Positions 24,181 to 35,437 of a stretch of DNA of 64,000 nucleotides are shown in pieces (the first letter of the stretch is position 1; each line of letters starts with the position of its first letter). Source of the stretch: Neolentinus lepideus HHB14362 ss-1. Lineage: Eukaryota > Basidiomycota > Agaricomycetes > Gloeophyllales > Gloeophyllaceae. Under the pieces are notes generated by a model that saw only the letters and a list, made by a program, of their open reading frames with translations, ran no database searches and had not been told where the DNA came from. The translations under genes were made by a program, and so were the position numbers. The stretch lies in NCBI GenBank assembly GCA_001632425.1, contig KV425603.1, positions 16,291 through 80,290 on the forward strand. Direction: 5' to 3'.

Positions 24181-24762
24181 CTACACAACATTGCTCAGCT
24201 CCTGCTGCTGCCGCTGTTCCTCTCGGAGTATCCGCCTCGCCTCCATCAACGCCTTTCCAAGCAGATTCAGGCCCCACTCTCGGTCCAACTTTGTCAGTGC
24301 ACTCTTCTCTCCGAACCCAATCCCCCAAATCCGGTCCCGAGGACTTGCTTCCACCAGGACCTTGTCGTCCGTGCTTAACAACGCTTCCCTCAATTCCTCA
24401 TTCTGCCTGAATTTGTGCAGGCTTCCTTCCAGAACTATCCGCTCTCTCTCCTTTTTCCATGTCTCATCATCAAATGGCGTCACCTTCCTGCCCAGTGCCT
24501 TCACCGCAGCCATGTTTTTCTTCGTCGTGCCCTCAATTGCCAACACAGCGTTAAGAGTCTCGATATCTGAGAACAGGAGAGCTTTCTGCGCCATCATCCA
24601 GTGTTCTGCCGTCTGGAATGTTATAGTAGATGGTTGCCCATCGATGTCGACAGGAACTGTAAACGGCGACGGATACCACTGTGATGCCCAGCCGTTATGT
24701 TGCTCGGGCGTCCAGAAGAAAACGTACTGTTCCTTGTTCCTGACAGGTTGCGCCTTAGGCAT
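24181..24762 (-). CDS. NADAR-domain protein (YbiA-like, DUF1768)
   Basis: NADAR proteins act on ADP-ribosyl or riboflavin-type intermediates; YbiA cleaves N-glycosidic bonds in early riboflavin precursors. This single exon encodes 193 residues, near the usual length. Visible motifs are QYVFFW at the start, GWASQWYPSPFTV, the TAEHWMMAQKALLF helix, RDRIWGIGFG and the C-terminal NLLGKALMEAR, all typical of the fold. I chose ATG at 24762 (MPKAQPVRNKEQ) because the upstream in-frame 26 residues are hydrophobic and unlike the family. The last 20 residues are a Gln/Arg-rich tail that may be disordered. Confidence 0.9.
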   Translation of the reverse strand: MPKAQPVRNKEQYVFFWTPEQHNGWASQWYPSPFTVPVDIDGQPSTITFQTAEHWMMAQKALLFSDIETLNAVLAIEGTTKKNMAAVKALGRKVTPFDDETWKKERERIVLEGSLHKFRQNEELREALLSTDDKVLVEASPRDRIWGIGFGEKSALTKLDREWGLNLLGKALMEARRILREEQRQQQELSNVV

Positions 24763-26572
24763 AGATATGATGAGCAGAAGAATGGGGTGAAGTTGTGAAA
24801 CCGCAGCAAGCGTGTTGAACATATATCTGTGAATCATCAAGTCATATTGTCAGAAGGACCGAGTCACGAGGAGTTGGTCAGAGTCAAGACTGTGCAGGCT
24901 CGTCGGCCTCGCATGGTGGGGAGAACTCGGCCGGCACTGATATTTGGTGCTATTTGTCTTTTGTGGCATGTTAGAAGTTATTCCCCTCTTTTACACATTA
25001 TTTCGTCCAACAGATGCCCATCCTTGCCTCGCAGTATATACTAAACTATGTAGTGTATTATTATACAATATGTGTTGAACAACCAGAGTCATTGCGGCAG
25101 GACCGTTGAGTCCGCCATCAGTCTAATTCAACCTAGTAGGTGGTTCCAGCCTTCAACAGAAACAACGTAGTAGAATAGCATCGAGATCATATTATGATGT
25201 TTTAGATTCGGAAGAGAATACAAACCGGCTCCTCTTGACGCAGATTGCTACAGGTACCAGAGATGGGCACACCAGGTACGGCATCACAAGGAACATGTCG
25301 AAACTCACAGCAAAAATGGCGCACAAGAACGGCGGGAAGTACATGTCAAAGCTCGAGATATGTAAGTAGTACAGAGACGAAGAACTACCGGGAGATCAAG
25401 TCAATGACAGTCGAGCATAGCTCGAGACCCAGTGCACTATTCCGAGTGCGGTACTGCTATCTGGCAAGCTTGACAGATTAATTAGTCCACAGGGAATCGA
25501 GCAAGCAATCTCAGATTCGAACATGGCGGCCCAAGAGTTGCCCAGGATGCCACGAACATTCAAGCTAGACTTCCATCAGCCTCCAATGCGGCCACTTCTT
25601 CCCGTCGTGCACAACAAGTTTTGTCCAGTGCACTGTGTTGAGCTTTCGAATGTGCACTGCCCAGTCCGGCCCTCTGTCGCACCCGCATTTCAAGATGTGC
25701 ATTCGCCAGGTAGCAAACATTGCCATAGCGCGTAGATCATATGCCCGCAGGTGTTGGATATATGAAGTACGGAGGGTGCCGAACATCATGATGGCACGCT
25801 GGCATTTGCCGGTAGGATGAAAAGCAAGCCAGATTGCCGCGTTGACCCCCTTTACATACATAAATGGCAATTGCTTTACAGGATCAAATGATTTCAACAA
25901 GTCCAAAAACACTATTCATCTCGACATTGAATGATCATTGCGCAACATTTGACGCCAGTGAATGATATTGCGCTACAAAATTTATCAGTACTCTTTGGCT
26001 CCGCTGTTCGAATCATTTGCAACGGGTGTTGAAGATATTGGAGAATTGCTGGTGCTGTGATTTGTGATGGTCTTCCTGTCTCTCTTTTTTCGGAATATGA
26101 TCTGTTCGCAGCTGACTATTGGTATAGCCTAAAGAGATTCGCTATAGCAAGAGTCCTCATGCAGTGTAAGGTATGTTAATGAAGAGAAACTATCCGCACA
26201 TCTAGTTGACTGACACCGAGAATCATTTCAACAAGTGACGGCCACAATTGATGTGATATGATGGTGCACTTCTCAGCCCGATGTTGATATTGGTGCCTTG
26301 AACTGCGGCGGACCAGTAATACTCCTCCCTTGTTGATGGCGGAAGCGAATGCGATAGATTGCAATATTTGCCCAGACATACATATATACTGCGACAAATG
26401 ATACATTACTTGGTCCGCGAACGATCCCATACATGATTATAAGATCCGCCATCATAGCATAAATACGAGGTAGCTATCCCGAGCCCCTGAAATTTAGAGT
26501 AATAATATGTTTATACATAATGTGAGCAGACCGCGATCGATCGAAGATTATAGAGCGGGGGATCTACAAGCT
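24763..26572. other. Gene-free stretch of 1.8 kb
   Basis: No supportable gene. A minus frame at 25912-25565 stays open for 115 codons with a cluster of Cys, His and Trp, which might be a relic, but it matches no family I recognise. The left part holds the NADAR promoter. Confidence 0.4.
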
Positions 26573-27770
26573 TCAACTCCGCAATGCGACTTGAAGCATG
26601 GCAGAGTAGTACTCGTACTCCTCATATTCGCTATTCCAGGAGCCAACTGTTGAAACGATAAGCATACCCCCAGACGCCTGGTCCAGCGCGAACTGACGCG
26701 TGCTCCCCTCAGGCTCCCGGAACACTGTCCGAGACAGAGAAGGACAGTGGGCATGCCAAAGTTGGCTGTTTTGTTGCAAGTCAGATCCGAGATGGGCATC
26801 GAACATATGACGACCCGTGACGCGGACGGTATGGAGGTTTGGGCACTTCTCGACGGTCTTCTCGAGATCCGAAAAGGCCTATTAACACAATGTATCACCA
26901 CAGCGATAGCGACATACAACAGTTACTCACATCAAAGAGGCGGAGCGTCGGAACTTGAATGTCAAGGAAAGTAACAGTCTCGAGCAGTCGCGCGTCTTTG
27001 CTAGCAAACACGGGAAGTTCTGATGTAATAATGTGATTCCGGGGTGCCGGGCGGAAATGAATGCCGAAAGTGTGGATAGGGCGTGAAGATGACGCGAAAG
27101 TTGACTTCATTTCCTCGTATCCTGATCCGCCGTCTTTGTTATCGAGAGTGAAGTCCAGAACGACACGTTCCACCGGTCGGCTTGGAATTAACTGCTGTAG
27201 AGTATTAATTTTTGCGCAGATCATACGCAGGTTAGGAAGAGCCAAAGAGGAGACCTCGACGTGTTCGTCCCAGTGTGCCAGATACTTGTTCGCGAGCACG
27301 AGGACTTCCATACGACGCTGCTTTTCGAGCCACGATGTGAGAACCCCACCCGGTGGGATGTCCGTCACGAAGGCCATGGGCTGCGCAGAACATTGAGTAA
27401 GAACCCATGCCTCCGACGGAGGTAAACCGATTAGGTGTAGTTCATCTAGATTGTCTAACACACCCAAAGCATCACCGATTAGGCGGAAGAAACCACGAAG
27501 AAGCTGTGGATTCGTTTGCTGGGCCCACGTCGATAGATTAATTGAGAGCTTGCGAACATAGCCCTGACGGTACGCGCGTCTGGGTCTGAAAAGAGAGTGC
27601 ATTGCGTGGATTGTGCTCCGAAAACCCAGCGTCCCAATCGCACTGTATAGCACCGGCTCGCTAATGACTTGCAAGGCGCGACTGGTATATGAAAGCGCCC
27701 AAAGTTCTGTCGGGTCTGCGTTTTGAACAATTTTTTCTACTAGTTCGACTGGTAGTGGCGGTAAAGCCAT
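26573..27770 (-). CDS. F-box-like protein, two exons
   Basis: Exons 27770-26931 and 26878-26573 close in phase 0 across a 52-base intron and give 381 residues. The first 45 residues read like an F-box: LPPLPVELVEKIVQNADP, then ELWALSYTSRAL and EPVLYSAIG. Such domains link substrates to SCF ubiquitin ligases through Skp1. The rest is a leucine-rich solenoid-like region without clear repeats, of the kind common in large mushroom F-box families. No partner or substrate can be inferred from the neighbours. Confidence 0.75.
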
Positions 27771-30700
27771 GATGGACTATACAGCTGCAAGGATCAATCA
27801 CCGAGACAGAAAATCATGTGGATCAGGCGTACCTGGAAATGCTGCGTAGCGCGAATTGAGCTGTAGAAGAGTGGGCGACGAAGGGGTAAGACTTGCACAT
27901 TTTAGGACGATGCAACGTTTATATGATGCCTGGACAGGGACCTAGCAGTTACATAACTGGGCACTAAATGAAAGCCGACAAACGCTCCAGTCACCAATCA
28001 GCCGCCTGCAATAATCGTTTCAGGGCTCGGCCTGATCCGTTTAGCTCACTCCTGCGCGCTCATCGCTCGATGGCGCCGCCAGCGCCTCGATCCTAGGCTA
28101 AACACACGTAAATCTCCGAGCGGAAGCAAAGTTGACATGCCGAGAGTCACTTGCCTTGAGACTGAGGACATACTGGGTCCCACTCCGACTTCATTAAGAA
28201 TCTATGAAGTCAGCGATGAGCCAACAATTGAATTAAGTAGGGTCATAAGACATGACCTAGATATATACCGATTCTGAATCTCCCAAATTCGAAAAGCACT
28301 CCGGATCCTGCGTCTACACGCTATGCATAGTCGAGGTTGGACTAGGAAGCACTAGCTTGGGCGCTCTATGTGCCCAGTCACACTATACACGTACAGTGCC
28401 TTGCTTCCGATGATGACGGTCGCTTCCCATGGTTCCATGATGCGCTATTTCGGGAAGACACTAGTGTGGCTGTGACTGCTGTCGGGCAGTGCTGCGCCAT
28501 CAACCGACGAAACGCTGGTTCCTGCTCTGGTAGCGCTACACTTTTGCTCTCTGCGACAGTCTTGACTGGCTAGCCTGTTTCAAATCACTCTCTAGCGACC
28601 GATTGTTCAAGCAGAGTGAATCGTGACACCGAGTCGTCCAAACTTACCACGCCGGATTCGTGGCCGAACCACTGTACCTCGCCTTAAGCAACATTCTGGG
28701 ACAAGCGGAGGGCAAGCTCTGCTTGTCTCCATCTGTCCAGGCTCCAGTGCGATATCTATTTCGGCCTTCCAGTACGCGTTCTTTCCGCAACGCCCTAGCG
28801 CTGGAATTTGAGAAGCCCCTAATTAGAGTTCCAGATATAACGGTCTTCAAGTTCGATGTAAATTCGACCCTCGTCCTGACAAGTCAAGACTATAGATTGC
28901 GCTCGGAAGAGATTCCACTCCGGTGGTCGTCATTCTTGTAGACAAAGTTTCACGAACGAAAGCGGTTATCGTACCAGCGGCAGGTCAGAAATTTAGTCCA
29001 CGATTGCTCATCCACGAAAAGAGAATAATACATCAGTTGTCTCGACAGAAAATGTTTCGACCCAACTGGTTCGCCAGAAATTTTCGTCTCTTTAATAGAT
29101 GAAACAGCCTTGCCCCATCTAGCACGTCAAAGCACTTACGGTGCCTACAGTGAAGTAATCGAGTACTGTGACTCACTGTCTCAGTTTTCTCCCCTATCGT
29201 TTCCCACAAAACACCAGTCCTGGAATGTGCCTGCTTCACGGTTCAAAGTTCCGTCGATCGTCCGCCGGAAGCAAAGCCCGTTATATGCCGAGTCCCGGCT
29301 GTAATCTTGCTAAAATGAGGACGACTGAAACACCAAAGGCTCCTACCGCACGAGCAGCGAGAGTCGAGCTGACTACCTTGAAGTGGCGAAGGGCGCTAGA
29401 GCTCATCGACACTTTCAGTTCGCAGCTCCGTTGCGCTGGCTTCTCTTGGCTAAGCTGGCGGTCACTAGTTACCTATGTGGCTGTCCGGTCCTTGCTCTAC
29501 TCCAAAACTCTGTCAAGAGTTCCCGAGAGAAATTTTCTTCATAGCAGGGACCCCTTCACGGAGTATTTCACGTTGCCGGCCCTCTAAAGCTGGTATGGCA
29601 ACTACTCGCAGGTGCGACGTGTTCGAGCTTGGTGGCCTATAGTATCCTGCAATATCAAATACCTGTTGCCCTGTTGCGTTGTAGACTTTGCTATGTCTGG
29701 GCCGTGGCTTCCAATACGAGACTTGGTTTTCTGGGGAAGATGGCTGCTTGAGTAACGGGATGTCTTTGGATGCCGTCTACAAGTTCCGCCGAAATCACGT
29801 ACACGTCCTTCAAGTCATATGCCTTCAGGCAGTCCAAGTTCCTGGGTTTTACTCTCACCGCAGTCGTTTGTAGGACATCAGTTTGGACACCGACAATGAC
29901 TTCTTAGTCTCTTGCGTGAAACAGAACCAGCGCACCGGTACGTAACGTACCCACCCCATTGATTGTTCATGCCACTGAGCCAGTGCGTCTTTCCAGCAAG
30001 CGAGAGCGACTTCCGATGCGATGGAATCACGGTATGTTCTAATTCTGCTGTGTACTTGTGTCTCAGCCATCGCTGACTTACCAACACTGGATTCAATGTA
30101 GATGCCGGAGTTACGCGGTCAGATCGTCAGTGTCGAAAGAGACTTTACAGAAATGCAATAATCCGCAGTGGCGATGCCGCTACGGGTCCTTTGGCCCCTA
30201 GAGAACTCCACTGGCTATATAGCTTCTTCTGTGCTTCTGACTGTCCCATGCTTCCTGTCATCTTGTTACTTGCGGCACATTTTTCACTGTACCCTCCAGA
30301 GAATTCCTTTGGCTTTGGACTCTTATCGTGGCCTATCGGGTATTCTTGAAAGGCCGAGTCATTGTATACAAAGTCCAAACCAAGACGTGACGGAAGGATC
30401 CTAGTTTGGTCACGTCCGAGTTCAGAGATGGCCCACTGCTTATCCGCGGCGACTACAGTATGTGCGACGTGTGGCACCTTGTTTTACTGCTTCTCAGGGA
30501 TTCGTCGGGACAACAAGCATCGGAGCAAAATCTCATACCGAATTGCCCGCTCCAAATAATTCGCCCTCTACCCTCCCTCAGCTCGACGCTTCAGGCTGAT
30601 CAGTATGATTGCCTCCCGACACGGCATATGCAGCCCGGCTCGCAGTCGGGCCGCGGTTCGCTAGTTTTATGAGCCCAATCCAAGGGTCTTCTGAACGTAG

Positions 30701-32214
30701 GCTCGCGGGAATGAAGATCGCACTCGAGATTTACACAGAAACGCACCCGTGTGCGGATCGGTATTCATCATATATGCCGGCACGTCTTTTTTGCTGCAAG
30801 CGGCCATTGTCGTTCATGCCACAGGTCCTAACCGATGGACTATATCACATTGAGCTTTTGACACCCTTGTGATGCAACAGGCGGACAGTTGACAAGTCAA
30901 ACCATTGCGTTCTGTGGGAGTCCACACAGCCTTGAATGGCGCGATAATTCTACATGGACGCCAATCACTTCACCGTGATGGCTGGTGGCGTTGCAGAGTC
31001 TTGATGCGCGACCTCTGACTCGCGCTCAGGCTATAGCTCGGCCTGACGGATCTGAAGCTATGTGTCGATATGTTGATAAACCCCAATTCGTGCACCGACA
31101 TGCTGGTAAATGCCTCCTGAACGTCGTGACCATCGCCATTCGGGTTCCTTTCTGGACACCGACTTACGGGATACTAGGAATGTTTCCTCGATCTGCACTT
31201 ATTCCAAGCAGTGATGCACCTTGTCACCGGTGTTATTCTCCCCGAAGAGCCAGACAGGTCGACGTAAGGCACTCGCCTACTACTCCGTCGGCACACTCCT
31301 CACCATTCCTCCATTGTCATAAGCTGTATCGCGTCAAAAAGTCAGCCGCTCCTCTAGCTCCTAGGAAATATCTTGTCCACAGAATCTGAAATAAGAAAGG
31401 AAATAATCGGCACTATCCTACGCTCCCGATGATTCTCTGTGGCATGATCTACTCTTCGGGTATATCAATGCCGAGGACCGGGATGACCAACAACCATCAC
31501 TGCTTTATGTCGGCGCTATCGAGAATTTCTCGCCATGTGGCGTATTTGGCCACACGACCGTACTATTGAAAAGCTTGCGCAGGGCATCGTGCTATTTCCT
31601 AGAGCAACCAGCAGGAAAAATGAAACTTGTTTCCCGCCACTAGCGGTATCGGTGCCTTGCCACTATTAGTGTCCTACTACCATCAACATCGCTTCCCCTT
31701 GAATTTAAATTAAGCAGAGACGCTAGCTCCAGGGATACATGCCCGTCCTTGGTGTTAACGGTACTGCGTCTGCTGACAATCGATAGGGGTCGCGCGATCG
31801 TCAGAAATCTTCCGTAAGTCCGACTCAGACACTCTTGATCCTTGGAGTAAACCTCGATGTCTAATGTACCACAAGCAATGACATCGTCCTTGTGTGCATG
31901 AAACAACGAACAAGCTGCTAGCGGCTTGTCGCTACTCGTGCTTCCCAACGTTGGATGGGGAGGAACTGAGACGATCCGTCCCCGGCAATATGATAGATGA
32001 CCGGGCAGCCCACTGGGTTGTTGGGAACACGTGTTCGCGGCGAAGAAGGATTGGCATTTCCCAGATATCTCAGTACCTGACTATAAGCGAGAGCCATAGG
32101 TTGGACTTTTTAAGAGCTGTGGCGCTAGCTTAGCTTGGGCCGAACCACTGAGTGATTCAGTAACAATTCTATTGCCCTTCTACACGCCATTCCATGATAT
32201 CGATATCATATACA
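27771..32214. other. Gene-desert stretch of 4.4 kb
   Basis: Many short open frames occur on both strands, none above 140 codons and none with a recognisable motif. Base composition is even and close to the surroundings, and I see no repeat ends. It may be an old decayed element or true intergenic DNA; I cannot tell. Confidence 0.45.
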
Positions 32215-32950
32215 CTAGAATTTCCAATGATCCAAGCTCGCAACTCCTCTCTCGAACGGAAATTCTCCACCCCAGGCCATAACGTCAGACGCACTGCCGT
32301 TCAAGGCATCTGATAATTCCCCTACTGCTGCGCGGGCGGCCGCTAGATCGGGAACACGACCTGCTTCTATCTCCTCTTTTGAGCTCTGGATTGCCTGCGT
32401 AATATCGGCATCTATCATAGCCAGGGCATCAACCATGTCGCCCTCTGTCTCCCACTGTCGACCCCACGTAGCCCGGATGATTCCTGCTAGAAGACCAAGA
32501 CTAGCAAATCCCATCCCTGCGCCATACAGAGATCTAGCGCGTGTTAGCGCTTCGTTAAGGCCAGGAGCCGGTTTCGACAAGCCCGATGGAGGACTTCTCA
32601 GAAAGAGCGATGCCGAAGGCGACAATGAGTAAGCATTTACTTGTGCCAAGCGTACTCTCGCGATCTCTGTGAACGCCGAAGCTAGCGCTGGAGAGTGGGT
32701 CGCAAGTAGCGTGCGCATAACGGCTCTCAAGCTAGAACTCAGCAGTCAGTTTCATGACATGGACGAATGGAAGCAGCATCTACTCCTCTGGCCGCATGTT
32801 CGCTATCATTGTATCGACCATGAGATTTCTGGAGGAATATCGTCCTCAGATAGTGCAGAAGTGGAAGTTGTGGACTGACTTACACATGGCCACTCGCCGC
32901 CCGGGCCTCATAGGCATGTGGCGGAGTGATCTCGGGGGAAGGCATGAGAG
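32215..32950 (-). pseudogene. Decayed gene for a conserved fungal protein of unknown function
   Basis: The C-terminal 170 codons (about 32730-32215) are open and look like a real helical protein: LLATHSPALASAF, ARSLYGAGMGFASLG and QAIQSSKEEIE. The upstream part resumes in another frame, with a coding-like stretch (about 32850-32736) interrupted by TAG at 32780-32782, and then a one-base shift is needed near 32733. A probable first exon starts at ATG 32936 and ends at a GTAAGT donor near 32875, but its phase does not fit the next acceptor. One stop plus two phase breaks argue for a pseudogene, though sequence errors could mimic this. I do not recognise the family. Confidence 0.5.
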
Positions 32951-33569
32951 AAAGATGTATCGGTGTTAATTGGGACTCAACTTGCGACTGGACGAGCTTG
33001 GGGATTTTATAGGGAGTACCAACACATGACTGTGATGTGTAACCGGAGGAACATTTCGAGTGCGACCTATTTCCCGGCCGCTGCAGCATCGATGAATGAA
33101 ATCAGCAAACGGATCCGCCGAAGAGGATCGTGCCAGGAAATCAAGTCAGACAGATGTGATTTCCAAAGCAGATCTGTCCTGAAACGGTAGAACGCAGCTC
33201 ATCACTTATAAACCCTTTCTGGGATTTCCTTCCTCATGGACGGACTGGTTCCGAGATGGGCACAGACCTTGAACATGAAACGGCGAATAAAACCTCCCGG
33301 GCTTTTACGAATGAATGTAAGACCCTGATCTAGTCCAATGGCGTCTCGCCCGAAGACACACTTCGCTTGCGAAGATGACGGCGGATGCACTGCACAGGAG
33401 AACATCGTTGACATGCCGGAACTCGAGCAAACTCCATAAACGTCTGATGGCTGGCGATTCAACATTAACCGGCCTCTTGATCTATGTTCTATATTGATCC
33501 CTGGATTCCCATAAGAAGGGACGCTTTCCGAGTGCTCAGCATCATCCTCCACTGGCAGCATTAATTATC

Positions 33570-35126
33570 ATGGTTCGATACGATCCGCAGATGGAGACAT
33601 TCCAGCTGGGTCCTTTTACGGTCCCTCGACTTTGGACGGGCCTCTGGCAGCTATCGAGCAACGCCTGGGGTACAGCTCCCGCGCCCAAGATACGTCGAGA
33701 GATGGCAAGGCATGTCGAATTAGGCTACACCGCGTTTGGTTGGTTGGGTGTACTCATCTTGACGATGCGCCAGTACTAATAGCAACTGTCATCTAGACAT
33801 GGTGAGATCATCCACATCCTGTACCAGACAACAAGAAGTGACAACAGCCTTCGATCATAACCTACTTTAGGGTACGTTGTTCATCCTAGTTCTCATATCT
33901 GCGACCTAATGATCTATATCTTGCCAGCGGACCACTATGGAAGCGCAGAAATTCTTTTCGTGCGCCTCTCTATCTATAGAGCATGCCGTCCACTCACTCC
34001 TAAAACAGGGCCAGTTTCAGAAGACGTTCCCACCGAGTCAGAAAGTTGTGGGCGCCACCAAGTGGTGCGTTTTTAGACCGACACAGCCATCCCGACAGTT
34101 AGTCGAGGCTGCGGTTCGAGAGCGTATGAATCGGATGGGAACACAGTCTGTAGATCTGTTGCAGGTGGCTACATCATGAAATATGGGCTCTAAGAATATC
34201 AGTGACCGATTATTTTCGCTGGCCAGTTCCATTGGCAAGACTATTCAGACCACGAGTATATCACGGCGCTTCGTCATCTCCAAGATTTACAGCAAGAAGG
34301 CCTTATCACTGCCATAGGATTGTGCAACTTTGACTCAATCAGAAGCGATGAAATATGTACACAGCTCGGTCCCGGCTCTATCGTGTCTAATCAAGTGCAG
34401 GTGCGTGTGAGTTTCATATGGAGGGCCATCACCGGACTATTTTGCTTACCCAATCAAGTTTTCACTCATCGATACTCGGCCACTCCACGGAATGGCTTCC
34501 GTATGCGAGAAGCACGGTATGAAGCTATTGACTTACGGCACTTTGGTCAGCCACCGAGCCCTTTCTCTACACGCCCTCGTGGTGACTGACTGCCTGAGCA
34601 GTGTGGCGGTTTCTTGTCCGACCGCTGGCTCCACAAACCAGAGCCAGATTTGTATGCCGGTAATCTCACACCGTCCCAGCGCAAGGTATGAGCCATCGGA
34701 CCCCCATCGTTGATCTTCCACAGCTCAACTTCATCTTTAATGCAGTACCTGGATATCATACTCCGAGCGTGGGGCAACTGGGACCTGTTCCAAGAGCTTC
34801 TCGCTGTACTCCGTGAGATTGCTGATCGTCATGGCCGCGTTAGCATAGCAAACATAGCCACACGCTGGGTCCTGGACCATCCCTTTGTTGGCGCCGTCCT
34901 CGTAGGTCAGTCTGATCATGCATGGTCAAACCTTCGCCAAGTGGTATGCTGACAGTCCGCGGCAGGGTCTCGCCTCGGAGTCTCAGAGCACACTGACGAC
35001 AACCAGAAGGTCTTCGGGTTTGCATTGTCCGCCAAGGATAATGCTGAAATTGAGGCCGTACTTGAACAGTCGAATGGACGGCGAATGATCACCAGCATCG
35101 GTGACTGTGGGGCCGAGTATCGCTGA
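33570..35126 (+). CDS. Aldo/keto reductase, possible splicing defect at the catalytic Asp
   Basis: An NADPH-dependent oxidoreductase with a TIM-barrel fold. Exons: 33570-33738, 33928-33959, 34009-34164, 34227-34400, 34459-34545, 34602-34685, 34746-34905 and 34966-35126; phases close to 340 residues. Motifs: ELGYTAF, DHYGSAE (catalytic Tyr), GATKW (Lys), GLCNFDS, then ANIATRWVLDHP and VGSRLGVSEH for cofactor binding. The family reads DMADHYG, with Asp four residues before this part. Here the bases for Asp-Met (ACATG, 33797-33801) lie inside intron 1 behind a good acceptor. Including them breaks the frame by one base, because the next donor GTGAG overlaps the needed G. So either Asp is lost or the allele is broken. 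Confidence 0.8.
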
Positions 35127-35437
35127 GCGTCTAGTGAAAGGATAAGCTACCCTGTCACCGATGCACCGGAGCGTTGATGGAGCTGATTCGGCACAAATGC
35201 TGTGCTGTTGACTTGGACATGACAGGAGATCAGTACATTGGCAATGCATCCGACCACGCTCGTAGCACGCCAAACTGCTCTTCATATATCCTGATCTGTA
35301 CAATAGTTTATTGTTGTGAACAGCCTACGTATACAGCAGAAGGGAATAAATACAATACAATATCAGCATGCAGAACAGCGGTGTCAAAGGTGAATCGTGA
35401 TTGGAATTGTAGAGGTCCGTGGAATGATACATCTTTC

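Noticed and set aside
28660..31389. Frames of 80-140 codons in the gene desert
   Set aside because: None shows a motif, conserved-looking segment or plausible introns.
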